20,965 nt of DNA from Planctomycetaceae bacterium (GTDB lineage: Bacteria; Planctomycetota; Planctomycetia; Pirellulales; Thermoguttaceae). Made by a program: the position numbers and the translations under genes. The stretch lies in NCBI GenBank assembly GCA_015062085.1, contig SUVI01000060.1, positions 1 to 20,965 on the forward strand, given 5' to 3'. The notes beneath the pieces are model-generated. The model did no database searches and was not told where the DNA came from. It saw nothing but the letters and a program-made list of their open reading frames with translations. Positions 7,767 to 14,553 of the stretch are shown here, piece after piece; position 1 is the stretch's first letter, and every line of letters begins with the position of its first letter.

Positions 7767-9509
7767 GTGAAGCCGGAAGATTTTGGTCTGAAAAACGATT
7801 GGGAACCGGAAGTTTCGGGGACGGGATCCTCTAACGCAGAAAATCCGCATTCAGACAGTTCGGTTTTGGGATCTCTGGAAGATGAAGTTCTCTGGAACCT
7901 GGAAACCGGCGAGGTTTCAACGCGGGAACTGTTTGAGAGTTCCGTCAGTTTCCTTTCCAGTATGATTTTTCATCTTCTTCTGCTGATCGTACTGTTCCTC
8001 TGGAGTCCTGCGATCCCTCAGGGAAAAGGGACGGCAATGCGCCTTCAGATGGAATTCACGGAATGGGAAGAAGATGCCGAGACTTGGGATGAACTCGAAG
8101 ATGAAGAGGCGGCCGTTCTGCTCGAAACAGAAGAGGAAACTGGAGAAAACATCGAAGAGGAAGTCCTTCCGGAAGAAATGACCGAATCGGAGGAAATGCC
8201 GACGGAAGAGGCGTCTGAAACGGAACTGGACACGGAAATTTCAGAGGCGGAAAAAGAGGCGGAAGAGGCTTTCGGATCGCTCGACCTGCCAAACGCCTCG
8301 CCGACCGACCCGAATGAGACGGGAAAGGAATCTCCCGCAGTAGAATGGAGTCCGACACCGATCCGTACCGGAGAACCGGAAAGCTGGGTTCCGATGGGAG
8401 GAGGCCGTTCCTTCCCGACCGGCGGCGGGATCGGTCCCCGTACCGACGCGGCTGCCCGCAGGAAGATGCTGGAATCTGCGGGAGGAAACGACCAGAGCGA
8501 ACGCGCGGTAGAACGCGGACTCGCCTGGATCGCGCGGCACCAGCAGTTTGACCCGAAAAAACGCTACTTCGGCAGCTGGAGTTTCGACCTTTCACGATTC
8601 GGCACCCCCAATTCCGGAGAAGCGACCTCACGCACTGCCGCGACGTCTCTGGCACTTTTAGCGCTCATGGGACACGGAAACACACGGGAGGAAGGACAGT
8701 ACCGTCAGGCGGTCCAGGAAGGGATCTACTTCCTCTCCACGCAGGCTAAAAGCCGAAAAGATCAGCCGGGCTACGATTTCCGCGATTCCCCGGACAGCCG
8801 CGGAATGTACGGACACATCCTCGCGACACTGGCACTGTGCGAAGCGTGTGCGATCGAAACAAAAAAAGACCCGAACCTCCGTCAGCTCGCAAAAGGGGGG
8901 ATCCTCTGGCTCCTTCACGCACAGGACCCCAACGGCGGCGGATGGCGCTACCAGCCTCACGAAGCAGGCGACGTCTCCGTGACGGCCTGGGTCGTCATGG
9001 CGCTGAAGAGTGCGCAGATGGCCGGTTTTGAGATACCGTCAAGCGCGATCGTAAAGATGGATCTTTTCATGGACTCCATCGCACGTGACGAAAAAGCTCA
9101 GTACTCCTACCAGCCTGGAAAAGCGCCGATCCCCTCCACGACCGCCATGGGACTCGTGGCCCGCGTTTTCTCGGGAACGCCGAAAAATGCAAAATTCCTC
9201 GATGCTGGAACGCGCCTGATCTCGGAATGGGGATGCGATGAGTCGGATCTCTACTACGACTACTACGCGACGCTCCTTTTGAGACACTACGGCGGAGAAC
9301 GCTGGACGACCTGGAATCAGGAAATGCGCGACTATCTCATCCTCACGCAGATGCAGTCCGGAAAAGATGAAGGAAGCTGGTTCTTCACGGAACCGGAAAA
9401 GACGAACAATCAAATCGGCGGAAGACTTTACACAACGGCACTCGCAGTCATGATCCTAGAAGTCTACTATCGCTACCTGCCGATCTATCAGGAAAAAACG
9501 GCAAACTGA
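7767..9509 (+). CDS. Membrane-anchored prenyltransferase/squalene-oxidase-repeat protein
   Basis: 580 residues from GTG 7767, chosen because AGGAGA (7751-7756) lies 10 bases before it. An in-frame GTG at 7686 would add 27 residues but has no Shine-Dalgarno site. Layout: a short cytoplasmic head; one membrane helix at about 60-83 (MIFHLLLLIVLFLW); a very acidic Glu-rich linker at about 96-175; a Gly/Pro-rich stretch; then an alpha/alpha-barrel of squalene-cyclase-type repeats from about 244 to the end. The repeats show WIARHQ, TAATSLALLAL, GHILATLALCEA, WLLHAQDPNGGGWRY and YYYATLLLRHYGG. The catalytic DxDD(T) of true squalene-hopene cyclases is not visible; the matching region reads DVSVTAWVVMAL. 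Related anchored proteins are abundant in planctomycetes and of unknown function. It should not be called a hopanoid cyclase. It is probably monocistronic and converges on a small minus-strand gene. Confidence 0.88.
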   Translation: MKPEDFGLKNDWEPEVSGTGSSNAENPHSDSSVLGSLEDEVLWNLETGEVSTRELFESSVSFLSSMIFHLLLLIVLFLWSPAIPQGKGTAMRLQMEFTEWEEDAETWDELEDEEAAVLLETEEETGENIEEEVLPEEMTESEEMPTEEASETELDTEISEAEKEAEEAFGSLDLPNASPTDPNETGKESPAVEWSPTPIRTGEPESWVPMGGGRSFPTGGGIGPRTDAAARRKMLESAGGNDQSERAVERGLAWIARHQQFDPKKRYFGSWSFDLSRFGTPNSGEATSRTAATSLALLALMGHGNTREEGQYRQAVQEGIYFLSTQAKSRKDQPGYDFRDSPDSRGMYGHILATLALCEACAIETKKDPNLRQLAKGGILWLLHAQDPNGGGWRYQPHEAGDVSVTAWVVMALKSAQMAGFEIPSSAIVKMDLFMDSIARDEKAQYSYQPGKAPIPSTTAMGLVARVFSGTPKNAKFLDAGTRLISEWGCDESDLYYDYYATLLLRHYGGERWTTWNQEMRDYLILTQMQSGKDEGSWFFTEPEKTNNQIGGRLYTTALAVMILEVYYRYLPIYQEKTAN

Positions 9510-9584
9510 AAGGATGGCCGGAACCGCGGCCTACTCAAAAATAGAGGCTCTTCCGGAAAGTGAGTACCGATCCAGGTTCCGATC

Positions 9585-9747
9585 TCACCACGGAGAGCAC
9601 TGAAAAGAAAGAAGAAAAAGGGAGTGAACGTGCCCTGACACAAATTTCACGGAAAACACGAAAAGACACGAAAGGTTTAAAATTTTTTTTAGTCTTTTGG
9701 TGTCTTTCAGTGAACTCTGTGTCTTCAGTGATAAAATTCAGTGGTGA
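9585..9747. repeat. CACCAC/GTGGTG interspersed palindromic element
   Basis: A 163-base non-coding element bounded by TCACCAC (9585-9591) and its inverse GTGGTGA (9741-9747). It is made of imperfect ACxGA-type words (cacggaaaacacg, aaagacacg, and ttcagtg on the other arm). Its centre has a perfect 8-base inverted repeat, AAAGACAC (9662-9669) and GTGTCTTT (9700-9707), around an A/T-rich loop. Very similar elements, often mis-called as small ORFs reading TEDTEFTERH, are scattered through planctomycete and some other environmental genomes. It lies between two convergent genes, where it could end transcription from both sides. The bases at 9510-9584 hold nothing else recognisable. Confidence 0.7.
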
Positions 9748-9780
9748 AACTGGTACGCAGTTCCCGGATGAACCCACATT

Positions 9781-9960
9781 TTACTGTTCGCGGAACGTCA
9801 GCCAGCTCTGAACTGCCACGACAAGCGCCGCGACAAGAAAAATGACGTCCATCAAGATGCTTCCCTGTTTAAACGGGATCCCCATACTCAGGTCCAAAAT
9901 GAAAACGACCGCAAGGATCAGCGAAAGCGCCAGCGAAAAAAGACAGAGGATCTTGGACAT
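9781..9960 (-). CDS. Small two-helix membrane protein (59 aa)
   Basis: Minus-strand ORF of 59 codons plus TAA. It begins MSKILCLFSLALSLILAVVF and ends WLTFREQ. Two hydrophobic segments, at about residues 4-25 and 36-53, are separated by a short loop with Asp, Gly, Lys and Gln (DLSMGIPFKQGS), so a helical hairpin in the membrane is predicted. GGGGAG lies 7-8 bases upstream of the ATG, giving a good ribosome site. A predicted promoter with extended -10 lies about 107 bases upstream on the same strand (10067-10095). The ATG-to-TAA frame, ribosome site, promoter and sensible hydropathy together make it very likely real, although it is under common length cut-offs. I recognise the type (short planctomycete hypothetical membrane proteins) but no function. 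It is transcribed divergently from the sugar nucleotidyltransferase gene. Confidence 0.8.
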   Translation of the reverse strand: MSKILCLFSLALSLILAVVFILDLSMGIPFKQGSILMDVIFLVAALVVAVQSWLTFREQ

Positions 9961-10066
9961 AATGAAACTCCCCGGACATCATGGAACCCGACTGGTCCCC
10001 ATAAAATTTCTCAAAAAATTCCCAAACAGTCTCTTTCCTTCAATGAAAAAGACTTTTCCACTTCTC

Positions 10067-10103
10067 ATTTTAGCACACGTTGTGGTTTTTGGCTACCGGG
10101 GGG
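10067..10103 (-). promoter_or_regulatory. Predicted promoter of the 59-aa membrane protein
   Basis: Read on the minus strand: TAGCCA (10095-10090), 17 bases, then TAAAAT (10072-10067) preceded by TGC. Two bases upstream of the -35 is a run of six C (10103-10098), followed further out by another five (10109-10105). The region 9961-10297 otherwise contains no supported gene. Confidence 0.5.
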
Positions 10104-10177
10104 AGGGGGTTTTTCGCAGAAAAATAAAAAATACCGTAAAATTTTCATCGAAACGACCGAAAAAAACGGAAAACACG

Positions 10178-10206
10178 TTGCGCTTATTTGAAAATTTTGA
10201 TACAAT
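10178..10206 (+). promoter_or_regulatory. Predicted promoter of the sugar nucleotidyltransferase operon
   Basis: TTGCGC (10178-10183), a 17-base A/T-rich spacer, then TACAAT (10201-10206) with TGA just before it. It is oriented away from the minus-strand promoter about 83 bases to the left. The leader to the chosen ATG at 10367 is about 150 bases, with no Shine-Dalgarno site. Confidence 0.55.
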
Positions 10207-10366
10207 CAACGCGAAATGCCAATTTTACCCAGTCTCCGAACATGGAAAATTCACCATTTCCATCATCACGGAGACCGTCCGGACAGTCTGACTCGCCATG
10301 CCGTTTGACTCGCCATGGCGTCAGACGCGCGCCGGACCTCGTTTTCCTTTTAACGCCGTCATGCTC

Positions 10367-11713
10367 ATGAAAGTCATTGTTTTTGAAGACCAGCCGGTTT
10401 GGAACCTTTACCCGATCACGATCGGACGAGGGGCGTTTGCCATTACGTGCGGGTCTCTGCGCATGATCGACGTCGTCCTCCAGATCCCCAGTTCCGCCGT
10501 TGGTTTCCTTTGCCGACCGTATCTGGAAGGCATTTCCCGCTACGATTACTCCGAACCGGGATTTTTCTTCGGGCAGCAGGCCGTCCAGACGGAACTCGCC
10601 AACTGCGCACCGAATGAAAATATCCTGCTTCTGAACGCCAGAATGGTCCCTAACATTCAGCTGCTCTCATTTTTTCGCAACTGTATCCGAAAAAATAAAT
10701 GCTGCGCATTCCCATGGCAGACCGACCTTGCGTGTGCCTGCATTCCTGCAGAACGGCTTCTGAATGTCTTGAAGGCACTCCCGGAAGTCCTTCCTCCCAC
10801 AGCAGTCCTGCCGATCGATTTTCTGGCGCTTACACGGGATCTGCCTCAGTGTTTCGAGCATCCGCTGGAACTTTTCGACTATCCGCATGATGTCGTACGC
10901 AGTCATGTCGAGATCTTCAATTCCAATTTGGAGTACCGCATTCAGCACACCGTACCGGCACAGACCGGCCGAAGCAGCGCACGGTGGACGAATGGGAAAT
11001 GGACGGAGATCCGGGACGGCGTTTTCGTCGGCGAAAACGTTCGGCTCGGCGACTACCTCGTGACCGAAACGACGCAGGGCCCCATTCTCGTGGATGAAGG
11101 TGCAAGCATTGGTCCTTTCTGCTACCTGAAAGGCCCCGTTTACGTCGGTCCCTACTCCAAAGTCATCGAACATGCCGCACTGAAAGATTTTGTCGGACTC
11201 GCGCACACGACGAAAGTCGGAGGTGAAGTGGAAGCCTCCGCGATCGAACCGTACACGAACAAACAGCATCACGGTTTCCTAGGGCACTCCTACCTTGGAA
11301 GCTGGATCAATCTCGGAGCCGGAACGTGCAACAGCGACCTGAAAAACACGTACGGAAGCGTTTCCATGCAGTATAAATCGGGCCGCGTGGCGACTACGAT
11401 GCAGTTCCTAGGCTGCATCATCGGCGATTACGCCAAAACTGCCATCAACACGAGCATCTTTACCGGGAAAACGATCGGAAGCTGCAGCATGGTCTACGGT
11501 TTCGTCACGCGGAATGTGCCGTGCTTCGTCAACTACGCACGCTCTTTCGGACAGTGCACGGAACTCCCCGTCGAAGTCATGATCAGCACGCAGCAGCGAA
11601 TGTTTGAGCGCCGAAATGTCCGACAGGAGAAAGTTCACGTCGATCTTCTCCACCAGATGTTCTCTCTTTCCACGGGAGAACGCCAAATGGAAAATGAACC
11701 CCTTTCCCTTTAA
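10367..11713 (+). CDS. Putative sugar nucleotidyltransferase, GlmU-like
   Basis: 448 residues from ATG 10367. This start gives MKVIVFEDQ, the natural beginning of the domain; in-frame ATGs at 10361 and 10298 would add 2 or 23 residues, and none has a Shine-Dalgarno site. The N-terminal half (VFEDQPVWNLYPITIGRGAF) resembles the divergent sugar nucleotidyltransferase family PF13562 (NTP_transf_4), not classical GlmU, and lacks the LAAGxGTRM loop. From about residue 215 it is a left-handed beta-helix of hexapeptide repeats (VFVGENVRLGDYL, ILVDEGASIGPFCYLKGPVYVGPYS). The block YTNKQHHGFLGHSYLGSW, then NLGAGTCNSDLKNTYG, matches the GlmU acetyltransferase region. It is expected to make or modify a nucleotide sugar for envelope polysaccharide; the sugar is unknown. 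It is the first gene of a rightward series with cmk, plsC and a DUF4261-like gene. Confidence 0.88.
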   Translation: MKVIVFEDQPVWNLYPITIGRGAFAITCGSLRMIDVVLQIPSSAVGFLCRPYLEGISRYDYSEPGFFFGQQAVQTELANCAPNENILLLNARMVPNIQLLSFFRNCIRKNKCCAFPWQTDLACACIPAERLLNVLKALPEVLPPTAVLPIDFLALTRDLPQCFEHPLELFDYPHDVVRSHVEIFNSNLEYRIQHTVPAQTGRSSARWTNGKWTEIRDGVFVGENVRLGDYLVTETTQGPILVDEGASIGPFCYLKGPVYVGPYSKVIEHAALKDFVGLAHTTKVGGEVEASAIEPYTNKQHHGFLGHSYLGSWINLGAGTCNSDLKNTYGSVSMQYKSGRVATTMQFLGCIIGDYAKTAINTSIFTGKTIGSCSMVYGFVTRNVPCFVNYARSFGQCTELPVEVMISTQQRMFERRNVRQEKVHVDLLHQMFSLSTGERQMENEPLSL

Positions 11714-11722
11714 GTTTCGAAA

Positions 11723-11743
11723 CTGGTTTCAGACGTAAACCAG
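11723..11743 (+). other. Perfect hairpin just upstream of cmk
   Basis: CTGGTTT (11723-11729) pairs perfectly with AAACCAG (11737-11743) around a 7-base loop. No T run follows, so it is not a standard terminator. It sits 33 bases before the cmk ATG, which has no Shine-Dalgarno site, and could be a processing or translation-control element. Confidence 0.4.
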
Positions 11744-11776
11744 GTCACGAACGAAAGCAATTTACAAAATCAAGAC

Positions 11777-12457
11777 ATGATCATCACGATAGACGGTCCG
11801 GCTGGTTCCGGAAAAAGTACGATCGCACGCAAACTTTCAGAGCAGCTTGGCTTTGAGTACCTTCGAACCGGTCTGATGTACCGCGCCGTCGCACTCGCGG
11901 GCCTGCGTCAAAACGTCGACTGGGATGCCCCGGAGGCTCTGGTCCAGATCGCCAAAACCATTTCCCTGAAAATGGATGGTCCCCGGATCTTCCTCAACGG
12001 CGAAGACGTCTCCACAGAAGTCGAAACGCTCCGCGTCACGGCCGTCACGCGCTACTCCGCCGGAAATCCGGAGATCCGAGAACTCCTTACCGAAATGCAG
12101 CGCGAGTACGCACGCAGCAAAAACTGCATTACCGAAGGACGCGATCAGGGCACAGTCGCCTTTCCGGACGCAGAGTGCAAGATCTACCTAGACGCGACGC
12201 CGCAGGAACGCGCACGCCGCCGTTTTGAGCAGAAAAAAGCGCTCGGCGAGCCGGCCGACTATGACGAGATACTCGCCGGGATCGAACGACGGGACTTTGA
12301 GGACTCGACACGTCCGATCGCTCCGCTGAAACCGGCACCAGACGCCGTCCGCATCCTTTCTGACGGTCTAAGTGTCGATGACGTCGTCGAAAAGATCATT
12401 GAGAAGGTCGCGGAGGCAGGAAAAAACACAGCAGAACGCCGTAAACGCATTTCCTGA
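11777..12457 (+). CDS. cmk: Cytidylate kinase (CMP/dCMP kinase)
   Basis: 226 residues, close to the E. coli length of 227. It phosphorylates CMP and dCMP with ATP in the cytoplasm. The P-loop is at the N-terminus (IDGPAGSGKSTIARKL), followed by the nucleotide-binding YLRTGLMYRAVAL block (usually DTGAMYRA), then the CMP-binding insert and the GRDQGTVAFPDAECKIYLDA segment (usually GRDIGT.VFP.A..K.FL.A). The RRDFEDSTRPIAPLKPAPDA segment is the typical late RDxxDxxRxxxPLxxAxDA motif. The gene starts 63 bases after the sugar nucleotidyltransferase and ends 52 bases before plsC, the common cmk-plsC order. The ATG lacks a Shine-Dalgarno site. Confidence 0.97.
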   Translation: MIITIDGPAGSGKSTIARKLSEQLGFEYLRTGLMYRAVALAGLRQNVDWDAPEALVQIAKTISLKMDGPRIFLNGEDVSTEVETLRVTAVTRYSAGNPEIRELLTEMQREYARSKNCITEGRDQGTVAFPDAECKIYLDATPQERARRRFEQKKALGEPADYDEILAGIERRDFEDSTRPIAPLKPAPDAVRILSDGLSVDDVVEKIIEKVAEAGKNTAERRKRIS

Positions 12458-12509
12458 CCGCGTTTTTCCGATCAAATTTTCATTCATCCTTTAATTTTCA
12501 AATTACCCT

Positions 12510-13391
12510 ATGAGCCTGTTTGACCGATTTTACTATCAGCTGTGGGTCATCATCACCTACACTTTAAGCCGAATCTTCTTTGGATTGCGCTACTTCCATT
12601 CGGAACGCATCCCTAAGAAAGGAAAAGTCGTCGTGATCGCGAACCATCAGAGTTTTCTTGACCCGCCGCTCATTGGGATCGGTACCGGAAGACCGTGCCA
12701 CTACATGGCGCGCGACACGCTTTTCAAGGGACTTTTTGGATGGCATATCCGCCACCTGAATGCGTATCCGGTCTCGCAGACGAAAAATCCGATCCAGGGG
12801 ATCAAAGAAACACTGAAGCGTCTGAAGCAGGAACAGGCAGTCCTGATCTTTCCGGAAGGAACTCGCTCGGAAGACGGAAGTCTAGGAGAGTTTCAGAAAG
12901 GGATCATCGCCGTCGCCCGAAAAAGCAAGGCGCCGATCATTCCCTGCGTCATTCAGGGAGCGTATGATGCGTGGCCGCGTCACGCAAAACTTCCCCATCC
13001 GCACAAAATCACCGTAACATACGGAAACGTGATCACCACAGAAGAGATCCAGGCCATGCCGGAAGAAGATCTGCTGGTCTACCTGAAAAATCTGATCGCC
13101 GAAATGCTTGGCGAGACGGAAAAGATCCAGCCTCTGCCAAGTCAGATCCAGGCATCAGAAACGCCCGCTGAAACGCCTGCGGAAACGCCCGCTGAAACGC
13201 CCGCGGAAACGCCCGCGGAAACGCCCGCGGAAACGCCCGCGGAAACGCCCGCGGAAACGCCCGCGGAAACGCCCGCGGAAACGCCCGCGGAAACGTCCGC
13301 TGAAACGTCCGCTGAAACGTCCGCTGAAACGTCCGCTGAAACGTCCGCTGAAACGCCTGCGGAAACGAAAACGAAAGGAACGGACGAATGA
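12510..13391 (+). CDS. plsC: 1-acyl-sn-glycerol-3-phosphate acyltransferase with ETPA-repeat tail
   Basis: 293 residues. The first 210 or so form a PlsC/LPLAT domain: NHQSFLD at 45-51 (catalytic His46 and Asp51 of HX4D), a YMARDTLFK block, and FPEGTR at 114-119 that binds the glycerol-phosphate. The N-terminus is weakly hydrophobic, as is usual for this membrane-associated enzyme that adds the second acyl chain to lysophosphatidate. Residues 217-284 are an unusual low-complexity tail of 17 tetrapeptides, ETPA or ETSA, encoded by 12-base tandem repeats. The domain itself is complete without the tail, which is probably a flexible linker outside the active site. No Shine-Dalgarno site precedes the ATG. 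The stop overlaps the next start (ATGA), so the downstream gene is translationally coupled. Residue-level function is secure; the exact acyl acceptor is inferred. Confidence 0.92.
   Translation: MSLFDRFYYQLWVIITYTLSRIFFGLRYFHSERIPKKGKVVVIANHQSFLDPPLIGIGTGRPCHYMARDTLFKGLFGWHIRHLNAYPVSQTKNPIQGIKETLKRLKQEQAVLIFPEGTRSEDGSLGEFQKGIIAVARKSKAPIIPCVIQGAYDAWPRHAKLPHPHKITVTYGNVITTEEIQAMPEEDLLVYLKNLIAEMLGETEKIQPLPSQIQASETPAETPAETPAETPAETPAETPAETPAETPAETPAETPAETPAETSAETSAETSAETSAETSAETPAETKTKGTDE
13158..13361 (+). repeat. 17 x 12-bp tandem repeat (ETPA/ETSA)
   Basis: Units of the form GAAACGCCCGCG/T begin at 13158 and recur every 12 bases: 11 encode ETPA, then 5 read GAAACGTCCGCT (ETSA), then one more ETPA. 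The middle units (13194-13277) are identical copies. The unit is a multiple of three, so copy-number change would keep the frame. Confidence 0.95.
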
Positions 13392-14218
13392 CGCAAAAAC
13401 CATGGCTCACGACCATTTTGACGAACACAGACCAGCTTCCTCCCATGGAAGACGTGCAGGCCGCGCTCAAAAAGATCCCCGGCTACGAAACGCTCCAGTT
13501 TGAGAAAGTCGCACAGGAAGCGAACCACTACGTTTTCCGAATGCACTCCGCACTCCTTGCGGTGACGCTGACGAACGCGCAGTCCGATCCGGAAGCTGAT
13601 TCCGTTCCGCTCTCCGAACTGAAAAGCGCCTGTTCGCGCGCCTGGCACTGGGTCGACGCCGCCATGGAAGTTCCCAAAGCAAAACGTCAGCTTCTCGCGG
13701 CAGTTCTCCCGGATGAAGACGGCCTCGAACCGCTCGACACGGCCCTCCTTTTGACCAGCCTGACCGCGGCGGTCCTGAAAAACACGCCAGCATCTGCCGT
13801 TTACTGGAACCATTCCGGAATGCTCCACGAACCGTTTTCCTTCATGGAGCACGCCGTCGGCATCAATCGCCAAACGATCCCGGTGGAACTTTGGGTCGAA
13901 TTCCGTCTTTTCCTGAATTCCGACCTCACCCTCTCCATCGGCACCTGGGGCATGAAGGCCTTTGCGCTCGCAGAACTGGAAGTCTCCCACTCCCGTCACG
14001 ATGCCCAATGGCTGCTGCGCTGGCTCTTCAATCTCGCGCATCTCATGCTCGAAAATGGGCCGCTCGATACAGAAATGGAGCACACGTTCGGGCACTCGGA
14101 TAAAGAATCGTTCACGCTCACCTACGCACGCTCTGCTCCGGAGATCCAGCGCGCCGGTCTGGAGGATGTTTTGAACGTCCAGTTTGAAATCTCACACGAT
14201 CCGCACACAGACCGCTGA
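13388..14218 (+). CDS. DUF4261-like protein of unknown function
   Basis: 276 residues, soluble, no signal peptide or membrane helix. It overlaps plsC by four bases (ATGA), a classic coupled start. The central part (LLTSLTAAVLKNTPASAVYW, then GMLHEPFSF, then IPVELWVEFRL) and the following LSIGTWGMKAFALAELEV strongly recall the DUF4261 family (PF14080), whose members share the W-x-D/E-F-R-L and TxG(L/M)xxFxxxELEV patterns. The function of that family is not established. The position, translated with an acyltransferase, may only reflect operon membership. The preceding N-terminal region (ALKKIPGYETLQF) has no recognised fold. The assignment to DUF4261 is from memory of the pattern and needs a profile search. 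Confidence 0.75.
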   Translation: MTQKPWLTTILTNTDQLPPMEDVQAALKKIPGYETLQFEKVAQEANHYVFRMHSALLAVTLTNAQSDPEADSVPLSELKSACSRAWHWVDAAMEVPKAKRQLLAAVLPDEDGLEPLDTALLLTSLTAAVLKNTPASAVYWNHSGMLHEPFSFMEHAVGINRQTIPVELWVEFRLFLNSDLTLSIGTWGMKAFALAELEVSHSRHDAQWLLRWLFNLAHLMLENGPLDTEMEHTFGHSDKESFTLTYARSAPEIQRAGLEDVLNVQFEISHDPHTDR

Positions 14219-14255
14219 CCCATATTCACAGTCCCCTGCTGCCTCCAGACCACTA

Positions 14256-14350
14256 CCCCCAAGACCACTACCCCCAAGACCACTGCCCAAGATCACTGCC
14301 CAAGATCACTGCCCAAGATCACTGCCCAAGATCACTGCCCAAGATCACTA
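14256..14350. repeat. Intergenic 15-bp/13-bp tandem repeat
   Basis: Two 15-base units (CCCCCAAGACCACTA/G, 14256-14285) are followed by five 13-base units (CCCAAGATCACTG, 14286-14350, the last ending in A). There are no unique spacers, so it is not a CRISPR. The 335-base gap 14219-14553 holds only this repeat and an A/T-rich promoter-like stretch. Confidence 0.9.
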
Positions 14351-14450
14351 TTTCAGTTCCACGCCCGCGTTCATTGATCCGCCAAACGGAAACGAATGCG
14401 GGCTTTTGATCTTTTTGGAAAAGTTTTTCTGCTCATGTACAAAATTGCTC

Positions 14451-14478
14451 TTGATTTTTTTTCAAATTTTGATTAATT
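14451..14478 (+). promoter_or_regulatory. Possible promoter of the lipoprotein pair
   Basis: TTGATT (14451-14456), 16 bases of A/T-rich sequence, then TTAATT (14473-14478) with TGA in front. The region is strongly A/T-rich compared with the flanking genes. The match to consensus is weak (-10 only 3 of 6). Confidence 0.3.
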
Positions 14479-14553
14479 AATACCAAGATCCGTTTACTTC
14501 CATTTCCAATTGGCACGTTGAGGCCATTTTGTTTTTTTTTAGATCCCAAAATC

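Noticed and set aside
9535..9811. 80-codon frames on both strands around 9535-9811 (for example TEDTEFTERHQ)
   Set aside because: They are conceptual translations of the palindromic repeat element, a known source of false small genes; no ribosome site.
10098..10109. G6-A-G5 tract as a G-quadruplex
   Set aside because: Only two G runs are present; four are needed for an intramolecular quadruplex. The tract is better described as part of the C-tract promoter pattern on the minus strand.
9842..10291. 149-codon plus-strand frame opposite the 59-aa gene
   Set aside because: It overlaps the better-supported minus-strand gene, crosses both predicted promoters and has no ribosome site or protein-like composition.
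13142..14095. 317-codon minus-strand frame reading VSAG/VSAD repeats
   Set aside because: It is the antisense shadow of the 12-bp repeat in plsC and of the DUF4261-like gene; the repeat lacks stops in several frames.
14256..14350. CRISPR-like short repeats
   Set aside because: Units are contiguous without unique spacers and no cas gene is near.
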